Shown here piece after piece: positions 1 through 10,830 of a DNA stretch of 64,000 nt (the stretch's first letter is position 1; each line of letters starts with the position of its first letter). The translations under genes were made by a program, and so were the position numbers. Origin of the DNA: Opisthorchis felineus. Lineage: Eukaryota; Platyhelminthes; Trematoda; Opisthorchiida; Opisthorchiidae. The notes beneath the pieces are model-generated. The model was given only the letters and a program-made list of their open reading frames with translations, had not been told where the DNA came from and made no database searches. The DNA lies in NCBI GenBank assembly GCA_004794785.1, contig SJOL01008913.1, positions 76,530 to 140,529 of the forward strand, written 5' to 3'.

Positions 1-149
1 ATCCCAGATGGACTACACGTTTCTCTGGAGTTAGTTCGCTAGACTTTACTTCTTCGGGTAAGTTAGCTCAGGAGCCTCAAGGTTTTTACTCATCGATCTC
101 AGCTAAACTGCTGGTAATGAACGGCGCGTACTTCAGCCGCGGACAACAC

Positions 150-435
150 GCCGTAACACAACTGCGGTTGCTCGGTCATCTGCTACGCCAGCCGAATCGT
201 CGTCTACCAACATTAATGATGTTCTTGGTACCTCCTTCAGGGGAGGTGCAAATTGCAAGGTCTACAGTATGACCTCGCAGATGGCTGCAAAAGAAGTTGA
301 GAAAAGTTTGGATGTTGTCGGTGCTTCTACCACCAGAGGTCGAAACCCCGTGACCCTATCTGCACTTGGCTGGAGACGACGCAAGATATAGCGGCTACCA
401 CATATCGCTGGCGCTCATGCAGTCACTTTCTGTCT
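150..435 (+). mobile_element. RTE-type retrotransposon, C-terminal remnant
   Basis: In broken frames the plus strand gives pieces such as HLLRQPNRRLP and VPPSGEVQIAR. Further on it has the nucleotide signature of the element's 3' end (tggctggagacgacgcaag). The same tail, gacgctgcaagatatggctgc, closes the RTE copy at 41.9 kb, so this is the last 280 bp or so of a related element. No open frame survives. The match rests on internal similarity within the window plus recognition of the RTE C-terminus. Confidence 0.6.
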
Positions 436-890
436 AGGCTGGTTGATGGCTGGTGTATGGAGGTGAAGGTGTGCCTGAGTGACAGTGATAACTTAGCACG
501 AGCACAGCGCAGCTTACATTACTGTTCGTTAAAATGATGAAGCTGTTCTCCGTGTTCGACACTGTACTGTGTGCATGAGATGTCCTATTACGGTATGACA
601 TGAAATATTAACACCATGTGGCACAATAAGACTGGATAGAACGATTGACTGTGAAAAATGTAAGAAGAACTTTTGTATGCTTCAAGGTCGGTATGTGAGC
701 GTACATGTTCCCAGCACAACACCATTGCAACAGACTTCACTAATCTTGTCGAGATGTGCTCATTTCCCCGTAGGAAAGCATCACCCACGTCAATATGTAT
801 ACTAATGGTAAGCTTCCCCTTTGCATCTTTTGGCGAACAGTACATGGTCTTCAATCAGTTGAAAAACGCTTGGAACCGACTGAGTAGTGA
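436..890. other. Unassigned stretch
   Basis: Only short overlapping ORFs on both strands (at most 115 codons), with no domain I recognise and no plausible splice-linked exon. The right edge is set by the inverted repeat that begins at 891. Confidence 0.5.
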
Positions 891-1061
891 TCGTTTTCGG
901 AAAAGTTTGGTAACAATATGTAGTTTTATTGCTGAGCAACGTTTCGCTTTTGACACAAAAGCTTCGCGAAGCCAAGTGACTAGGTTACGAGGCTGGTCGA
1001 AGCGAAAGGAGAACCAATGAGCTAAGTCAAGTTAAATCTCTGTTAGGTGTCAGCCGAGGGA
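891..1061 (+). repeat. Left arm of a Penelope-associated inverted repeat
   Basis: This arm of about 170 bp is the reverse complement of 1746-1922 at high identity. Shared blocks include cgttttcggaaaagtttgg, gacacaaaagcttcgc, ccaagtgactaggttacgag and gagaaccaatgagctaagtc. The arms flank the GIY-YIG coding segment. Penelope-like elements are known for LTR-like repeats in inverted as well as direct orientation, which fits. Confidence 0.85.
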
Positions 1062-1098
1062 TTTTCTGTGTTCGGGTGGGTCACCAAGTGTTAGGTCG

Positions 1099-1491
1099 AT
1101 GGGGATACCTACATGGATTTGGGTTCAGTCCAGGACTAGGGACTGTGTGTATAAAATCAACTGCAACGATTGCACTAAGGTTTACATGAGACAAACTGTC
1201 AGAGATTTGCACAATAGAACTGGTGAGCATAAAAGGGGGATAAACAAACCACCAAGGAATGCGGAAGAATACCAAACGCTGGTCAAAGACTCAGCGATGG
1301 CGGTACATGCCTTAGACACAGGACATAGAATAGATCTGGAGAATGTGGAAATTTTAAGACATGGACTGCGATTCACACCACAGCGGCTGATAGCCGAGGC
1401 AGCGGAAATCACCAAGCCTCACAGCATGAACAGAATCGAGGGTGTGGAACTGGCGAGCATATGGAAAGCGATCTTAGATAAGTCGAGTTGA
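1099..1491 (+). CDS. Penelope-like element, GIY-YIG endonuclease fragment
   Basis: An open frame of 130 codons encodes the C-terminal endonuclease of a Penelope-like retroelement, which nicks target DNA during retrotransposition. Visible parts are VYKINCNDCTKVYM near residues 17-30 (the GIY half, with the two zinc-ligand-like cysteines typical of Penelope endonucleases), then RDLHNRTGEHK with the conserved Arg and His, then SAMAVHALDTGH. The C-terminal block is RLIAEAAEITK...NRIEGVELASIWKAIL. The usual YIG glycine reads as Arg (VYMRQT), so catalysis is doubtful. No reverse transcriptase is attached: the element is internally deleted or truncated. The first methionine may not be the true start, because in the intact protein this domain is fused behind the RT. 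Confidence 0.85.
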   Translation: MGIPTWIWVQSRTRDCVYKINCNDCTKVYMRQTVRDLHNRTGEHKRGINKPPRNAEEYQTLVKDSAMAVHALDTGHRIDLENVEILRHGLRFTPQRLIAEAAEITKPHSMNRIEGVELASIWKAILDKSS

Positions 1492-1745
1492 CATGTGACT
1501 GTGTGTGGTTGTCAATTCACGTAGAATCATTAGCAAAACACAGGGGGATGGAAATCCCAACCCGACCAAAGCTCAAAGAATCCCTCTTACACAACTATCG
1601 TAGCACTAGTTCATCCACAAAGACGGATGGAAAATGCAAACGAAGTTCAAGAGGGATCATCACGTGAAACGAACCAGAAGAACTAGACCCCAGGCCGGAC
1701 CCAAATCCATTGGCCCCATCGGCCTAAAACCTGGTCGCCCAGAAT

Positions 1746-1922
1746 CCCTTAACCGACACCTAACAGATATTTAGCTTGACTTAGCTCATTGGTTCTCCTT
1801 CTGCCTTAAATCTTGACCAACCTCGTAACCTAGTCACTTGGCCTGGCGAAGCTTTTGTGTCAAAAGCGAAACGTTGCCCAGCAATAGACCTACCGATTGT
1901 TACCAAACTTTTCCGAAAACGA
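1746..1922 (-). repeat. Right arm of a Penelope-associated inverted repeat
   Basis: Reverse complement of 891-1061. The outer edge (ttccgaaaacg at 1911-1921) mirrors cgttttcggaa at 891-902. The inner edge gacacctaacag (1755-1766) mirrors ctgttaggtgtc (1040-1051). The 250 bp between the GIY-YIG stop codon and this arm has no open frame and is probably the element's 3' untranslated part. Confidence 0.85.
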
Positions 1923-2802
1923 GTACATAGTCTTGTGACAACGAACATCCATCTGCATTGCCCTAGAGCACTTATCAGCTTATCCTAAACCTATCTACTA
2001 ATGTTAGGCTATAAGTAAATTTTCTAGCTGCAACGAATGGTCTGGTGGTTTGACATGGAGACAGTCCAATTGCCAGCACAGCTTTATGGTCGGATGACAT
2101 ATGTTATCAAATTATTATCGGTTTCAATCGAGTTGACCCAGTCATTCCGTCTGCCCGATACTCGGAATCCCGAAATATTTTCCCAATAAAGTTGCCGAAT
2201 AAAAATTACTTCGAATACCGTGACAACTGAGACACGAAGCGACCTTTGAGCAACATATTTATTTAAGGTAGAGTATAAGCGAGAGATTCACCTGGATTCC
2301 CTCGAGTCCGTCGTTTACATCACTTTACTTTGCAAGACGGTCTGTCATAACAGATCCCGAAAGTATCAGACAAGTGTACACAACAATACAAATGTTAACA
2401 CAAGTTTTCAGATAGTTTTTAAATGGACAAGAAAAGCGAACTCAGTGGAATGGTAAAAGTTGATTGCTTTAGTAGCTGAATTGAATAGTGTGACAAAATT
2501 TAAGAAGACTCACGAAACTGCAGCCAGAGGAAACCCAGCGGTGAATACAGGCTGCTAATATAGGCTAGGTTTTTAACTGGGAATGTTGCCGCCTCGGCAA
2601 AGCTTAAGACCTTAGAAAGCTTACATTGGGTCGTCTGGATGAAACTCGAAACTGATTAGCCTCAGATTCTTGAGAATCCTCGTAAAAGACCGTTTGTTAG
2701 TTGTTTTGTGACGTCTGTCTTCACAAATCCAGTGAAAAAGATACACACACATACACACACGAAGGGCCTGCCAAGTGTCTGGTTTATCTAAATTGGCTTC
2801 TT
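1923..2802. other. Unassigned stretch with a short CA run
   Basis: No recognisable coding segment. A short run of acac/catacacacac lies around 2745-2760. Nothing else can be supported. Confidence 0.5.
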
Positions 2803-3145
2803 AAAGGAAACTACTCGCAAGGTTGCTGAAAACTTTTCGACAGCTCACAACCAGTTTCGCCCTTCTTGGGGCTCATCAGTCCCCGAGTTTCCGTCAACCT
2901 TATGTTCTACTTGAACCCAAATTGGACTGATTGCGACAAATACCCTCATTTGCAAATCAATTTGGTTTTCACGAGAGACTTAAGTGAACCTCTCGTTTAT
3001 GGTGTTCTTCAAATGAATGTGCTGCACGGAGGCCACCTCATGTTTCAGTTGGTACGATATTCGAGGTATCGCAGTATATTTTCATAAAGGAAACTACTCA
3101 CAAGGTTGCTGAAATCTCTTCGACATCCCTTGACCGGCTTCTGTT
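2803..3145 (-). mobile_element. Hammerhead-bearing repeat (retrozyme-like), copy R1
   Basis: One full unit plus the start of a second. The block aaaggaaactact...caaggttgctgaaa occurs at 2803 and again at 3086, a period of 283 bp. The interior (gaatgtgctgca, cctcatgtttcagtt, gtttccgtcaacc) recurs at about 10.4, 13.2, 27.7 and 59.9 kb. The ribozyme reads on the minus strand. The right edge falls close to where the second unit's cleavage site (ccggtc on the minus strand) would be, so the insertion end lies near a ribozyme junction. No protein is encoded. Confidence 0.75.
2838..2884 (-). ncRNA. Hammerhead ribozyme motif, core intact
   Basis: Read on the minus strand: CUGAUGA (complement of 2873-2879), stem II GCCC/GGGC with loop CAAGAA, GAAA (complement of 2855-2858), then ACUGGUU as a minimal stem III and cleavage triplet GUU. 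All invariant core bases are present. Stem I is damaged: the inner half seen in sister copies just 5' of CUGAUGA is missing, so self-cleavage by this copy is uncertain. Confidence 0.75.
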
Positions 3146-6100
3146 AGAACTGGACACGTCACATTTTTCCTCTTTGTTCACTTGACTTTCCTATCGTCTC
3201 ATTGAAATTTCTTGAAGGTTGCGACTCCCCCGATGAAGGCCTGTACGACGGTTCGCTTACATTTGACAGCAAAGCTAAGATATTGTGCACTCCTGGTTGA
3301 TTTGAGAAACAAGTTCTTGGTTTCAAATGGTTCGGTAAATTAGCATTCGACGTGAATCTACAGTTGCAGATAGCATACAGCCAGCTTTCACAACCGCGGG
3401 GTGGGAAGTCTACGTATGCAATTAACTCCATGACTAGTTGTAGGTGTCTGTGGTAGTTGTGGGATTTGCATTCATTTCGCTTGCATTTGAACATTTCGTC
3501 TTCATCCCCAGGCGCAATCATTCAGTTGAATCCACACCATAAGACGGAAAGCACTGGATTCGAATTTCATTCTCGGTACAGTTCATGAGCTCTGAACAGT
3601 TTTGGTTATGCCGCGGTTAAAACCTCGGAGGAACCGAACACATCACTCAAGCGTGAACGTGTTCGTCTGTTCAGATACAATAATTCAGGTTCATCCAGCG
3701 TGCGCTGTGGATTTGTGGTAACCGACCCGTCTGGTATGTCAAATGTCCAGGATTCAAATTCCAAGCAAGGCCGAGAATATACACTACTGATGGACTCTAC
3801 TAACAATGGAACTCATGGCTGGTGTGAACTCACTAGATGAAGATTGTTCAAGCAAGAGTCACGTGAAGGAAGACTATCTTGTTCAACCCATTTCACCCTG
3901 CCAAGAGAAATTTGATGCTCATTGTTGACGTCGCCAAAAAATCACATCAGCACTATTTTAAGGGATATAATAGTGGGATTTCCATGTTCACTGCGCTGAG
4001 GGACGAACAAAAAATCTCACCCAGGCCAGGTGAAATGTACCCAAACTGCAGAAAATCAGGTTGTACGTTTTCAGCCCAGACCGGGATAAGACAGGTGTGC
4101 GCTGTCAGAAGGTTACACTGAGTGCTGATTAAAATCCTGCCTGTGGAATTTCAGCAGCACCGCTCAAGACCGTGGGGGACTGATTCGTGGAACAGATGTT
4201 CAGTTGTTGTAAACAAACCACATTTATGGAACCTGCAGTTCATTAGCGCACCGCTGCAGCTGTGCCACAAACCCGTTTTGGTGTGGAGAACACCCAAAGA
4301 AGTGAACTGAAACGCTTTTGAGACGAAATTATCAGTTATTCCGTGTCATTTACTCAGCAAAAACGTTGCTTTTAAGACGGCGCGTGAGTTTATGAACCTG
4401 TGCCTCCGTTTTTATTGCTGGTTAGACCGTTTCGTTCAGCGGTTATTTGGTGCTGGAATAAATCTCATCCACCTGCTTATCTGGAAGCATCACCTCTCAA
4501 CTGAATTGTTTTATACTACATCTCCACAAATTTTATCTACAGCTCAACACTAGAACAACCGGAATGTCTATGTCATCATACGATCGCTGAGGGCCAAACT
4601 TGCTCGCATGCTGGAGCGACAAATTAGACATTGTACGAACCTTTCTGCATTTTTTTCAACAAAGATCACGGATAACTCCTCGAGTTTTTTACTGGACTTT
4701 CTAATGGTACGAGGAAATACGGGGCACCAGACGCCCAAAATGGTGCAAGTGCCTTAATTAGACTAATATGTATAACTTTCTAGCTTCAGCTGATTACAGA
4801 AAAACATCGTTTGAGGAGCCAATCAACACTCAACTACGTGATGTGGATTCCGTGATCAAAAGATGAGCGGTGGAATACCCGGTGTGTGCGAGCTAACCAT
4901 ACTGCAGATCAGCGGCTCGTAGCCAAATGTTTGAGTGTTCAACCTTGGTCGGAAGGTCACAGTGGCAAAACTCCTTGGTGTTTCGTGAGATGCGCGGTGC
5001 TGACGACTTGCAATGACGATGAAACAGCTGTACAGTGGTTCTCGGTTTCTGGCATAGAATGTTCCCACTTGCAAGACGAAGTCTCCAGTGAATACATAGC
5101 ATGACCTTACCAGAGTCATATCTCGACTGCATTTCGTTAAATGAAATTTAGCTAGATCTGGTTAAACAGTAACCTTAGTTTCAACCGTTGAGTATGAGCC
5201 ACTATGCACAATAAGTATATGCACGAAGTATAATTCTGTTGTGAAATCCCCTCCGGTTTACACTGCGCATCCCAAGAGCAGTTTTCTATCATAATAAGCG
5301 ACCTGGTACCATGTACTTATCACCGAACTGGAAACATGCTAGAGAATTCAAGCCAGTGGAAAATTCAACAGGTCAACGTCTTTCTCGTCAGTTTCACCAC
5401 CCTGCACGCGTGTTTTACACAAAAATCCGAATGGTCTTCAACTAAGATGGGTTTGAATATGTCTGGTGACTGGCGAGATTCACACTGCTGATAATTCCCA
5501 CTAAACATGAAACAGCCACGCAGTGTTTGCCGGCTAAGAGTAACCTTACTTAAAGGGCAAAATCTCTTATTAAAAATTCAAAGGCCAGCTTCGTTTGACC
5601 ACCTGTAGGTGGCAACCATTGTAGGTGTTGTGAATCAAACAATCTGTTCTGTTTATCTTCGCTTGTTCGTACACGAGCAGCAGAGTCAACTGGAAGTTTC
5701 TATCGTGCGCCCGGAAAGATACTTGGGAAACGCAAGTTACGGGCAAAAGAGATAGTGGCCGAAATGTAGAATGGGTTCGCCCTTCACAGTTAACTTTTGT
5801 TTTTCCACAAACAGGGTGCCTCAATTCCACGGAGAGGACTTCCAATAAACCTCTCGCTATTCCTGCAAAAATCATCCTTCATTGTTTATCATCCCTGATC
5901 ACCGATCAAGTACAGAGAGGATTCCTGAAAGAGTAAAAATTACAGTTGTTTTGCCAAGTATTAACTGATGATTAGAACTCCGTGTTATAAGTAGACAGTT
6001 CTAGCAGCGCGGTCTCCCTAGCATCCAGTGACAACAATTGAGGAAAACAAACCAGTTTTATGGTAGAGTGAAACCGTGCATAGCTTTGATTTAAGTACTT

Positions 6101-8015
6101 GAGTGCTCCAATTCGATTGGCAATAAAAGCTCATCCTAAGAGCGGGTGAATCGTGCTCTTCTTGGACAATATGACTTCATGAGTTATACAACTTAACGGC
6201 TGGCGTTGGAGTCACTAAAGGAGTTTATCCGGATAGCCGTAGTTGACAATTACCACTAGATTAAACTGAAGTCCAAAGGCAGAGTCAGAAGACTGATTCA
6301 GCAAATTAACAGTATCGGGATTTTGGTGTTCACTTGAAAATGCATTCCTTCATCAGCTCGGTAGTATCATCTAAACAGTCAAGAAATTTTCACCAAATAG
6401 GACGATTCTATACAGTGAATTGACACCAACGGCCACTTTGGGTTTCACCCAACTCACTGGGAAAGGCCCAGAAATGTATAGTCACTTGGCGACCTGTTTA
6501 GGGGGGCGCTACTGTGTGGTGTTTTCTTCGTCTAAATTGCTTCATATCCTTTCTTAAAACCTTTTATCCCTGTGTTAGGCCAACCTTTAAACTGTACCAT
6601 TTGAAACCAAACTTTTGCGCACCACTCACATTGTTTCAAAAATCCCACAAACTGATAACTAAGACAACTATTCAGAAATATGTCTGAGTGAAGACTGAAG
6701 CTATCGAGAAAACTTGGATCAAAAACTCCCACTGAACTGTTTGTAACATGCGTATGAAATTTTATCCCCATCCCGCTCACTGCGCAGACTCATGAATAAC
6801 AAAACAACCAACACCGGTCACAAAAATCTTTAGCACGGAGCTTAAAAATGCAGTGCAGAATGTATCAGGTTCGTGCATTTTAGCTAGAGAACTTTTTTTT
6901 CTTTTTTCGAAACATTTGAATTTGAAACCCAACAGCTATTTTAGTTTGAATCTGTGATTGGTTGATTGGCTGACTGATTGATTATGTAACCAGTAGTCGG
7001 TTCTAACTAATATAACTTTACTTTTAGGGGAAGAAGCCACTTCGATTGATGATGAGACTCTCGAAACCAAATCGCCCAGATCAGTGAAGAGACCACTGAC
7101 CGTCTACAGTACCTGAACTGCTAACATTCCCGTCAGTAGTATCCACCGTTTTTAATATTTGGTGTGTAGTTGTGTCCCTTCGTAATTGCTCATATTAACC
7201 ATGGCCTTAGTATGTGAATCAGACATTCCCGTAGCATCATCCCGAGAGGTACGTGCAATCTTATCACAGATTAACACGAAAAACGGGATATTTAACATAT
7301 GCCATACGTACTTTTGATGGTAAATGTCACAGATTAGCCTACAATCAGAGTGCACTGATGTGGAAAACGAAAACACATTCAGTTACTTTCCCGACGTGCA
7401 CTTCTTCCATTGTATAAATCATTTTTTAAATTTTCCCAAGGTACTTCGTGGAAGCAAATCAAATACTCATAAATATCTGGCAGAAATTTCCGATTGTTGT
7501 CTACTTTCAACAGAGAATTCCAAGAAGTACCCAAAACAGGGTGGTCTTGTTTGAAAAGAACTTCGAATCCCCTGTCAAACGATGCATAGGACTTGATACT
7601 TCCCAGTTGATGTCCCTAGCATATTGCTAGATGTGTCGGGGCCAAAAGTGACCGCAGCGGTATTAGAATAGTAACTTTTGCCTTATTCCAGTGTTGAAGG
7701 ACAAATATGTCAATTCCCAGACCTTAACACCCCATTTGCTTTTCTGGAGATAATGTGACTATAAACCTTCCTCGTAAAAAGGCAGAAAAACTTTTTCCGA
7801 GCAGAAGATAGCTACAAATATGCAATCACCCATAAATTGCGGGTACATTATTGCGAAATCACAGCAGTCTTTGGTCACTAGTGCAGGAGAAAGAATATCC
7901 GGTTCGAACCATCAACCACTGATTGGAAAAATGCAGTCTAACAAGCCAGAGTTCCGGCAACAAGAGGTTTTTTCTACTTCATTCAATACAATAAAACATA
8001 CGATTTGTTTTTCAA
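3146..8015. other. Long unassigned stretch
   Basis: About 4.9 kb with only short ORFs (up to 120 codons at 3159-3521 minus and 101 codons at 5570-5875 minus). None has a recognisable domain, and I could not join any into a spliced gene. No SINE, RT or hammerhead repeat was seen here. It may be old, unrecognisable repeat DNA. Confidence 0.5.
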
Positions 8016-8112
8016 GTAGGAGATGAGGTTTTGCGGACAGCCGGTACCGAAGAAATAAGAACCCGGTAGTGGGCTATCAAAGACTTTCAGAAACCCTGTG
8101 AGTAGTGTGTTC
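8016..8112 (+). repeat. Diverged hammerhead-repeat fragment, copy R7
   Basis: The blocks agaacccggtagtgggct and ttcagaaaccctgtgagtag line up in order with cgaacccgaccgtgggct and ttcagcaaccttgtgagtag of the copy at 10.4 kb. The hammerhead core itself is too eroded to read. Only the right part of the unit remains. Confidence 0.45.
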
Positions 8113-10388
8113 CATCAAGACAGCACAACGATGACTTAATTTGCCAACAACCATTTTTCAAACATAAATTTCATATTTTAAGTCATCTATTCACTTCCAA
8201 AAACAAATGTTGTTTTCTTATGGAAACTGACCAGTTTGGTGAGTCTGACAAAACACCGGTTTACTCATAGATCTGCGTTTTCACCTGTCCTCACAAACTG
8301 AGATGGCTGTGTTTCAAAGTAGAGTTCTAAACTTCTGAGCTTTTCGCCACTTAATTGCAACTATAAATAGGCAGTAGGGACAAACCGTGAAGTTAGGAGA
8401 TAAGGTCTATCTTCTCGTTATCCCCGTTTTTTTTCAAATTTACGTTAGGCGTAATTACTCATTCCGACTTTTATTTGAGATTATAATGGCGGTACTTCCA
8501 TTTCATCTGATCGATTCCGTTTGTAAATCTCAGCCCCATTTGATTTGATCCCAGTCGAACTAATGGGACGTTACAGTAAGTGCGCTGCAGTGAACTTTCG
8601 CGATGTTTACGTATCCTAAAGGGGATGACTTAAGGCCAAGACTACAGTGTTCTCGATCGCGGATAACACTGACTAATCAGATATGCTCGCGATTTTAGCA
8701 ATCCCACGGTTTATTCAATTTCACTGAAGAATATCGCGTAGATTGACGTTGTATGCTTCGATGGAAAGTACTTTCGTCTCTTAGTAAGTAACAATAAGCA
8801 AACCATACGGAATATCCATTACATTCAATTCATTTGTGTACAATACCTAGGGAATCATTTCACGAAGCAGGTCAGAATTTTTAATGGACCATATGGTGTT
8901 TAGAAGGAAGTTGGACGAATCCTCCGATTAGGATTGGGGGCATCAGCCATGTTGCTACAGGTTTAGAACAAACAGAGCTGAGGAAGGCCGACTGCTGGAC
9001 AAGAATGAACAACCAGCATATGGTCCGGTGGGCTGAGCAAGCGAAGGCTTGTATGTAACAAGTGGTAGTGTGAATGACTGACCTGTCCCTGTTCCAATTT
9101 GCGGCTTGGGGCCAAAACAAACTGCTGACTACTACGTAGTTGAGTAATATGGTGTCACCACTTTGCAATTTCTAGATGTTTGCCCCGTTGATGAGACCCA
9201 ACCGGAGAAAGATTTGAGTCCAGTCGTTTTCCTTCTATGGTGTGGACTAGCCCAAATAAGTTCGCCAAGACAGAAAAAATACTCTTCAAGTGAGTGATCT
9301 GAGTAGAAATTCCTTGGAAAAGATCACCTGAAAATAGCCACCGAAAGTAGTTTTGAGAAGTGATCCCTTTTCCGAGGGACAAATTCGTGAAAGAAATTTT
9401 CAGGAAAGAAACCAATTGTTAGTCCTTTCGGAAGATGCATCCATCAGAGGAAAAACTTCAGCATTAGTTGTGTACCACGTGGACAAAAATACTCTTTCAA
9501 ACCCCTCATCCTCTCCATGGACAGTACTGTTCAAATATCGTGACGGGCTCTGAATCCAATCACTTTTCCGTAAACGAAATATAAAAATGAGACTACAGAA
9601 CAATGACAGAAGCTACCACTTTGAAATGGCTGAATTTCGGCGGATCTAATCTTGGTTTTTGGTAAAGCAATACGGATACCAGCAGCCAGGAGTTGTGAGT
9701 TATTCAAGAAACAGATTTAGCACCCTTCTGTATACTTAAAAACTATTTTTCAAGTTTTTTTTTGGAATTTCCGGTCCAATTCATATATGGTATTTTTGTA
9801 CATTCGTTTGTTTGCAGGGAAGCCCTTAATAGTGAAACAAACGAGGAGTTTAACAAAGGACTTGTTAGGATGTTGCTGCATTTCACCGTTAGCTATGCTC
9901 CTACCTCCACTGCGTACACAGAATATAGGCCATCCCGCGCACTTTGACCATGAAACAATGCACAAGGCGCAATGCAGACTACGATGCAGACTAAGTCGGT
10001 ACCACAGAGTCTTTCTGGAGTAGGCATTCTGCAATCAGGACTAATTTTGCAATAAGAAAAGGCTTGGTCCACACCCCAAGGGAGAAGGGTTACAGCAAGT
10101 CTTAAAAAGATCCACGTGCATGAGCATACTACTACAGCGTACCTACTGAAGACCAACACCATTCCCCGAAAGAACTATGGGGGATCTATGAACAGCTTAC
10201 TATTCAGCTATAATGCTATTCCGCAAATTCCATTATCTAAGGACTTGACGTTTCAGACAGATTTTGTAGCACACTGACCGAAGAATCCGTATTCACAATA
10301 AACGTATGCTTCCAACGTTTCATCTTTGTCTCAGCTTGCTACGGTGAGATTCAACCGACCAAACATAACACTACGTCTGAAGCGATGA
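8113..10388. other. Unassigned stretch
   Basis: Overlapping short ORFs on both strands (up to 95 codons, 8881-9168 minus). None is recognised, and no splice-consistent exon was found. Confidence 0.45.
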
Positions 10389-10412
10389 ATAATAAGATTG
10401 ACGGAAACTAGG

Positions 10413-10467
10413 GGACTGCGCCTGCGTGATGGGCCCCAAGAAGGACGAACCCGACCGTGGGCTGTCC
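10413..10467 (+). ncRNA. Hammerhead ribozyme motif, stem I well paired, core mutated
   Basis: Stem I is the best preserved in the window. An outer GGAC (10413-10416) pairs with GUCC (10464-10467). An inner CCUGC just before the core pairs with GUGGG just after the cleavage site (five pairs including wobbles), leaving an internal loop UGCG opposite CU. The core has decayed: CUGAUGA reads GUGAUGG and GAAA reads GAAC. The pairing shows the motif is real; the copy is probably inactive. Confidence 0.7.
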
Positions 10468-10703
10468 GAGAGTTTTCAGCAACCTTGTGAGTAGTTTCCT
10501 CTCTGGAAATATACTGCGATATCTCATGTATCGTACCAAGTGGAACATGAGGCAGTCTTTGTTCAGCACGCTCAACTGAAGAATAGCATAAACGAGAGAT
10601 TCAACAGTTTCCCGTGAAAACCCAATTGATATGCAGGTGAGAGTATTTGTTGAAATCTGTCTAACTTGGGTTCAAGTAGAACATAAGGTTGACGGAAACT
10701 CGG

Positions 10704-10753
10704 GGACTGCGCCTACCTGATGAGCCCCAAGAAGGGCGGGACCGGTCGTGGTC
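10704..10753 (+). ncRNA. Hammerhead ribozyme motif, second unit of R2
   Basis: CUGAUGA is intact at 10717-10723, followed by stem II GCCC/GGGC with loop CAAGAA, then GGGA in place of GAAA. ACCGGUC then gives a minimal stem III and a GUC cleavage triplet ending at 10747. Inner stem I has about four pairs (CUAC with GUGG). The GAAA lesion should abolish cleavage. Confidence 0.7.
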
Positions 10754-10830
10754 TGCCGAAGAGTTTTCAGCAGCCCTGTGAGCAGCTCCCTCCATGGAAA
10801 TAATCGAAGGTATTTTACGCACTGATGTAA

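Larger units (their letters stand above)
10389..10830 (+). mobile_element. Hammerhead-bearing repeat, tandem copy R2
   Basis: One and a half units head to tail. Each has gttgacggaaact or its variant, a ggggactgcgcct block, then a hammerhead motif and gttttcagca. Corresponding positions of the two hammerhead cores (10426 and 10717) are 291 bp apart. The single complete interior includes a gaggcagtctttgttcagc block and ends in gggttcaagtagaacataag. Tandem units cut by ribozymes are the expected template form of a retrozyme. No ORF. Confidence 0.78.

Noticed and set aside
3879..4310. Two adjacent plus-strand ORFs (80 and 62 codons) as one gene with a stop between
   Set aside because: They are in different frames, no domain, no splice sites that join them sensibly.
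10360..10830. CRISPR-like or satellite array
   Set aside because: Only about one and a half units of 291 bp; the internal ribozyme and dispersed copies explain the repetition better.
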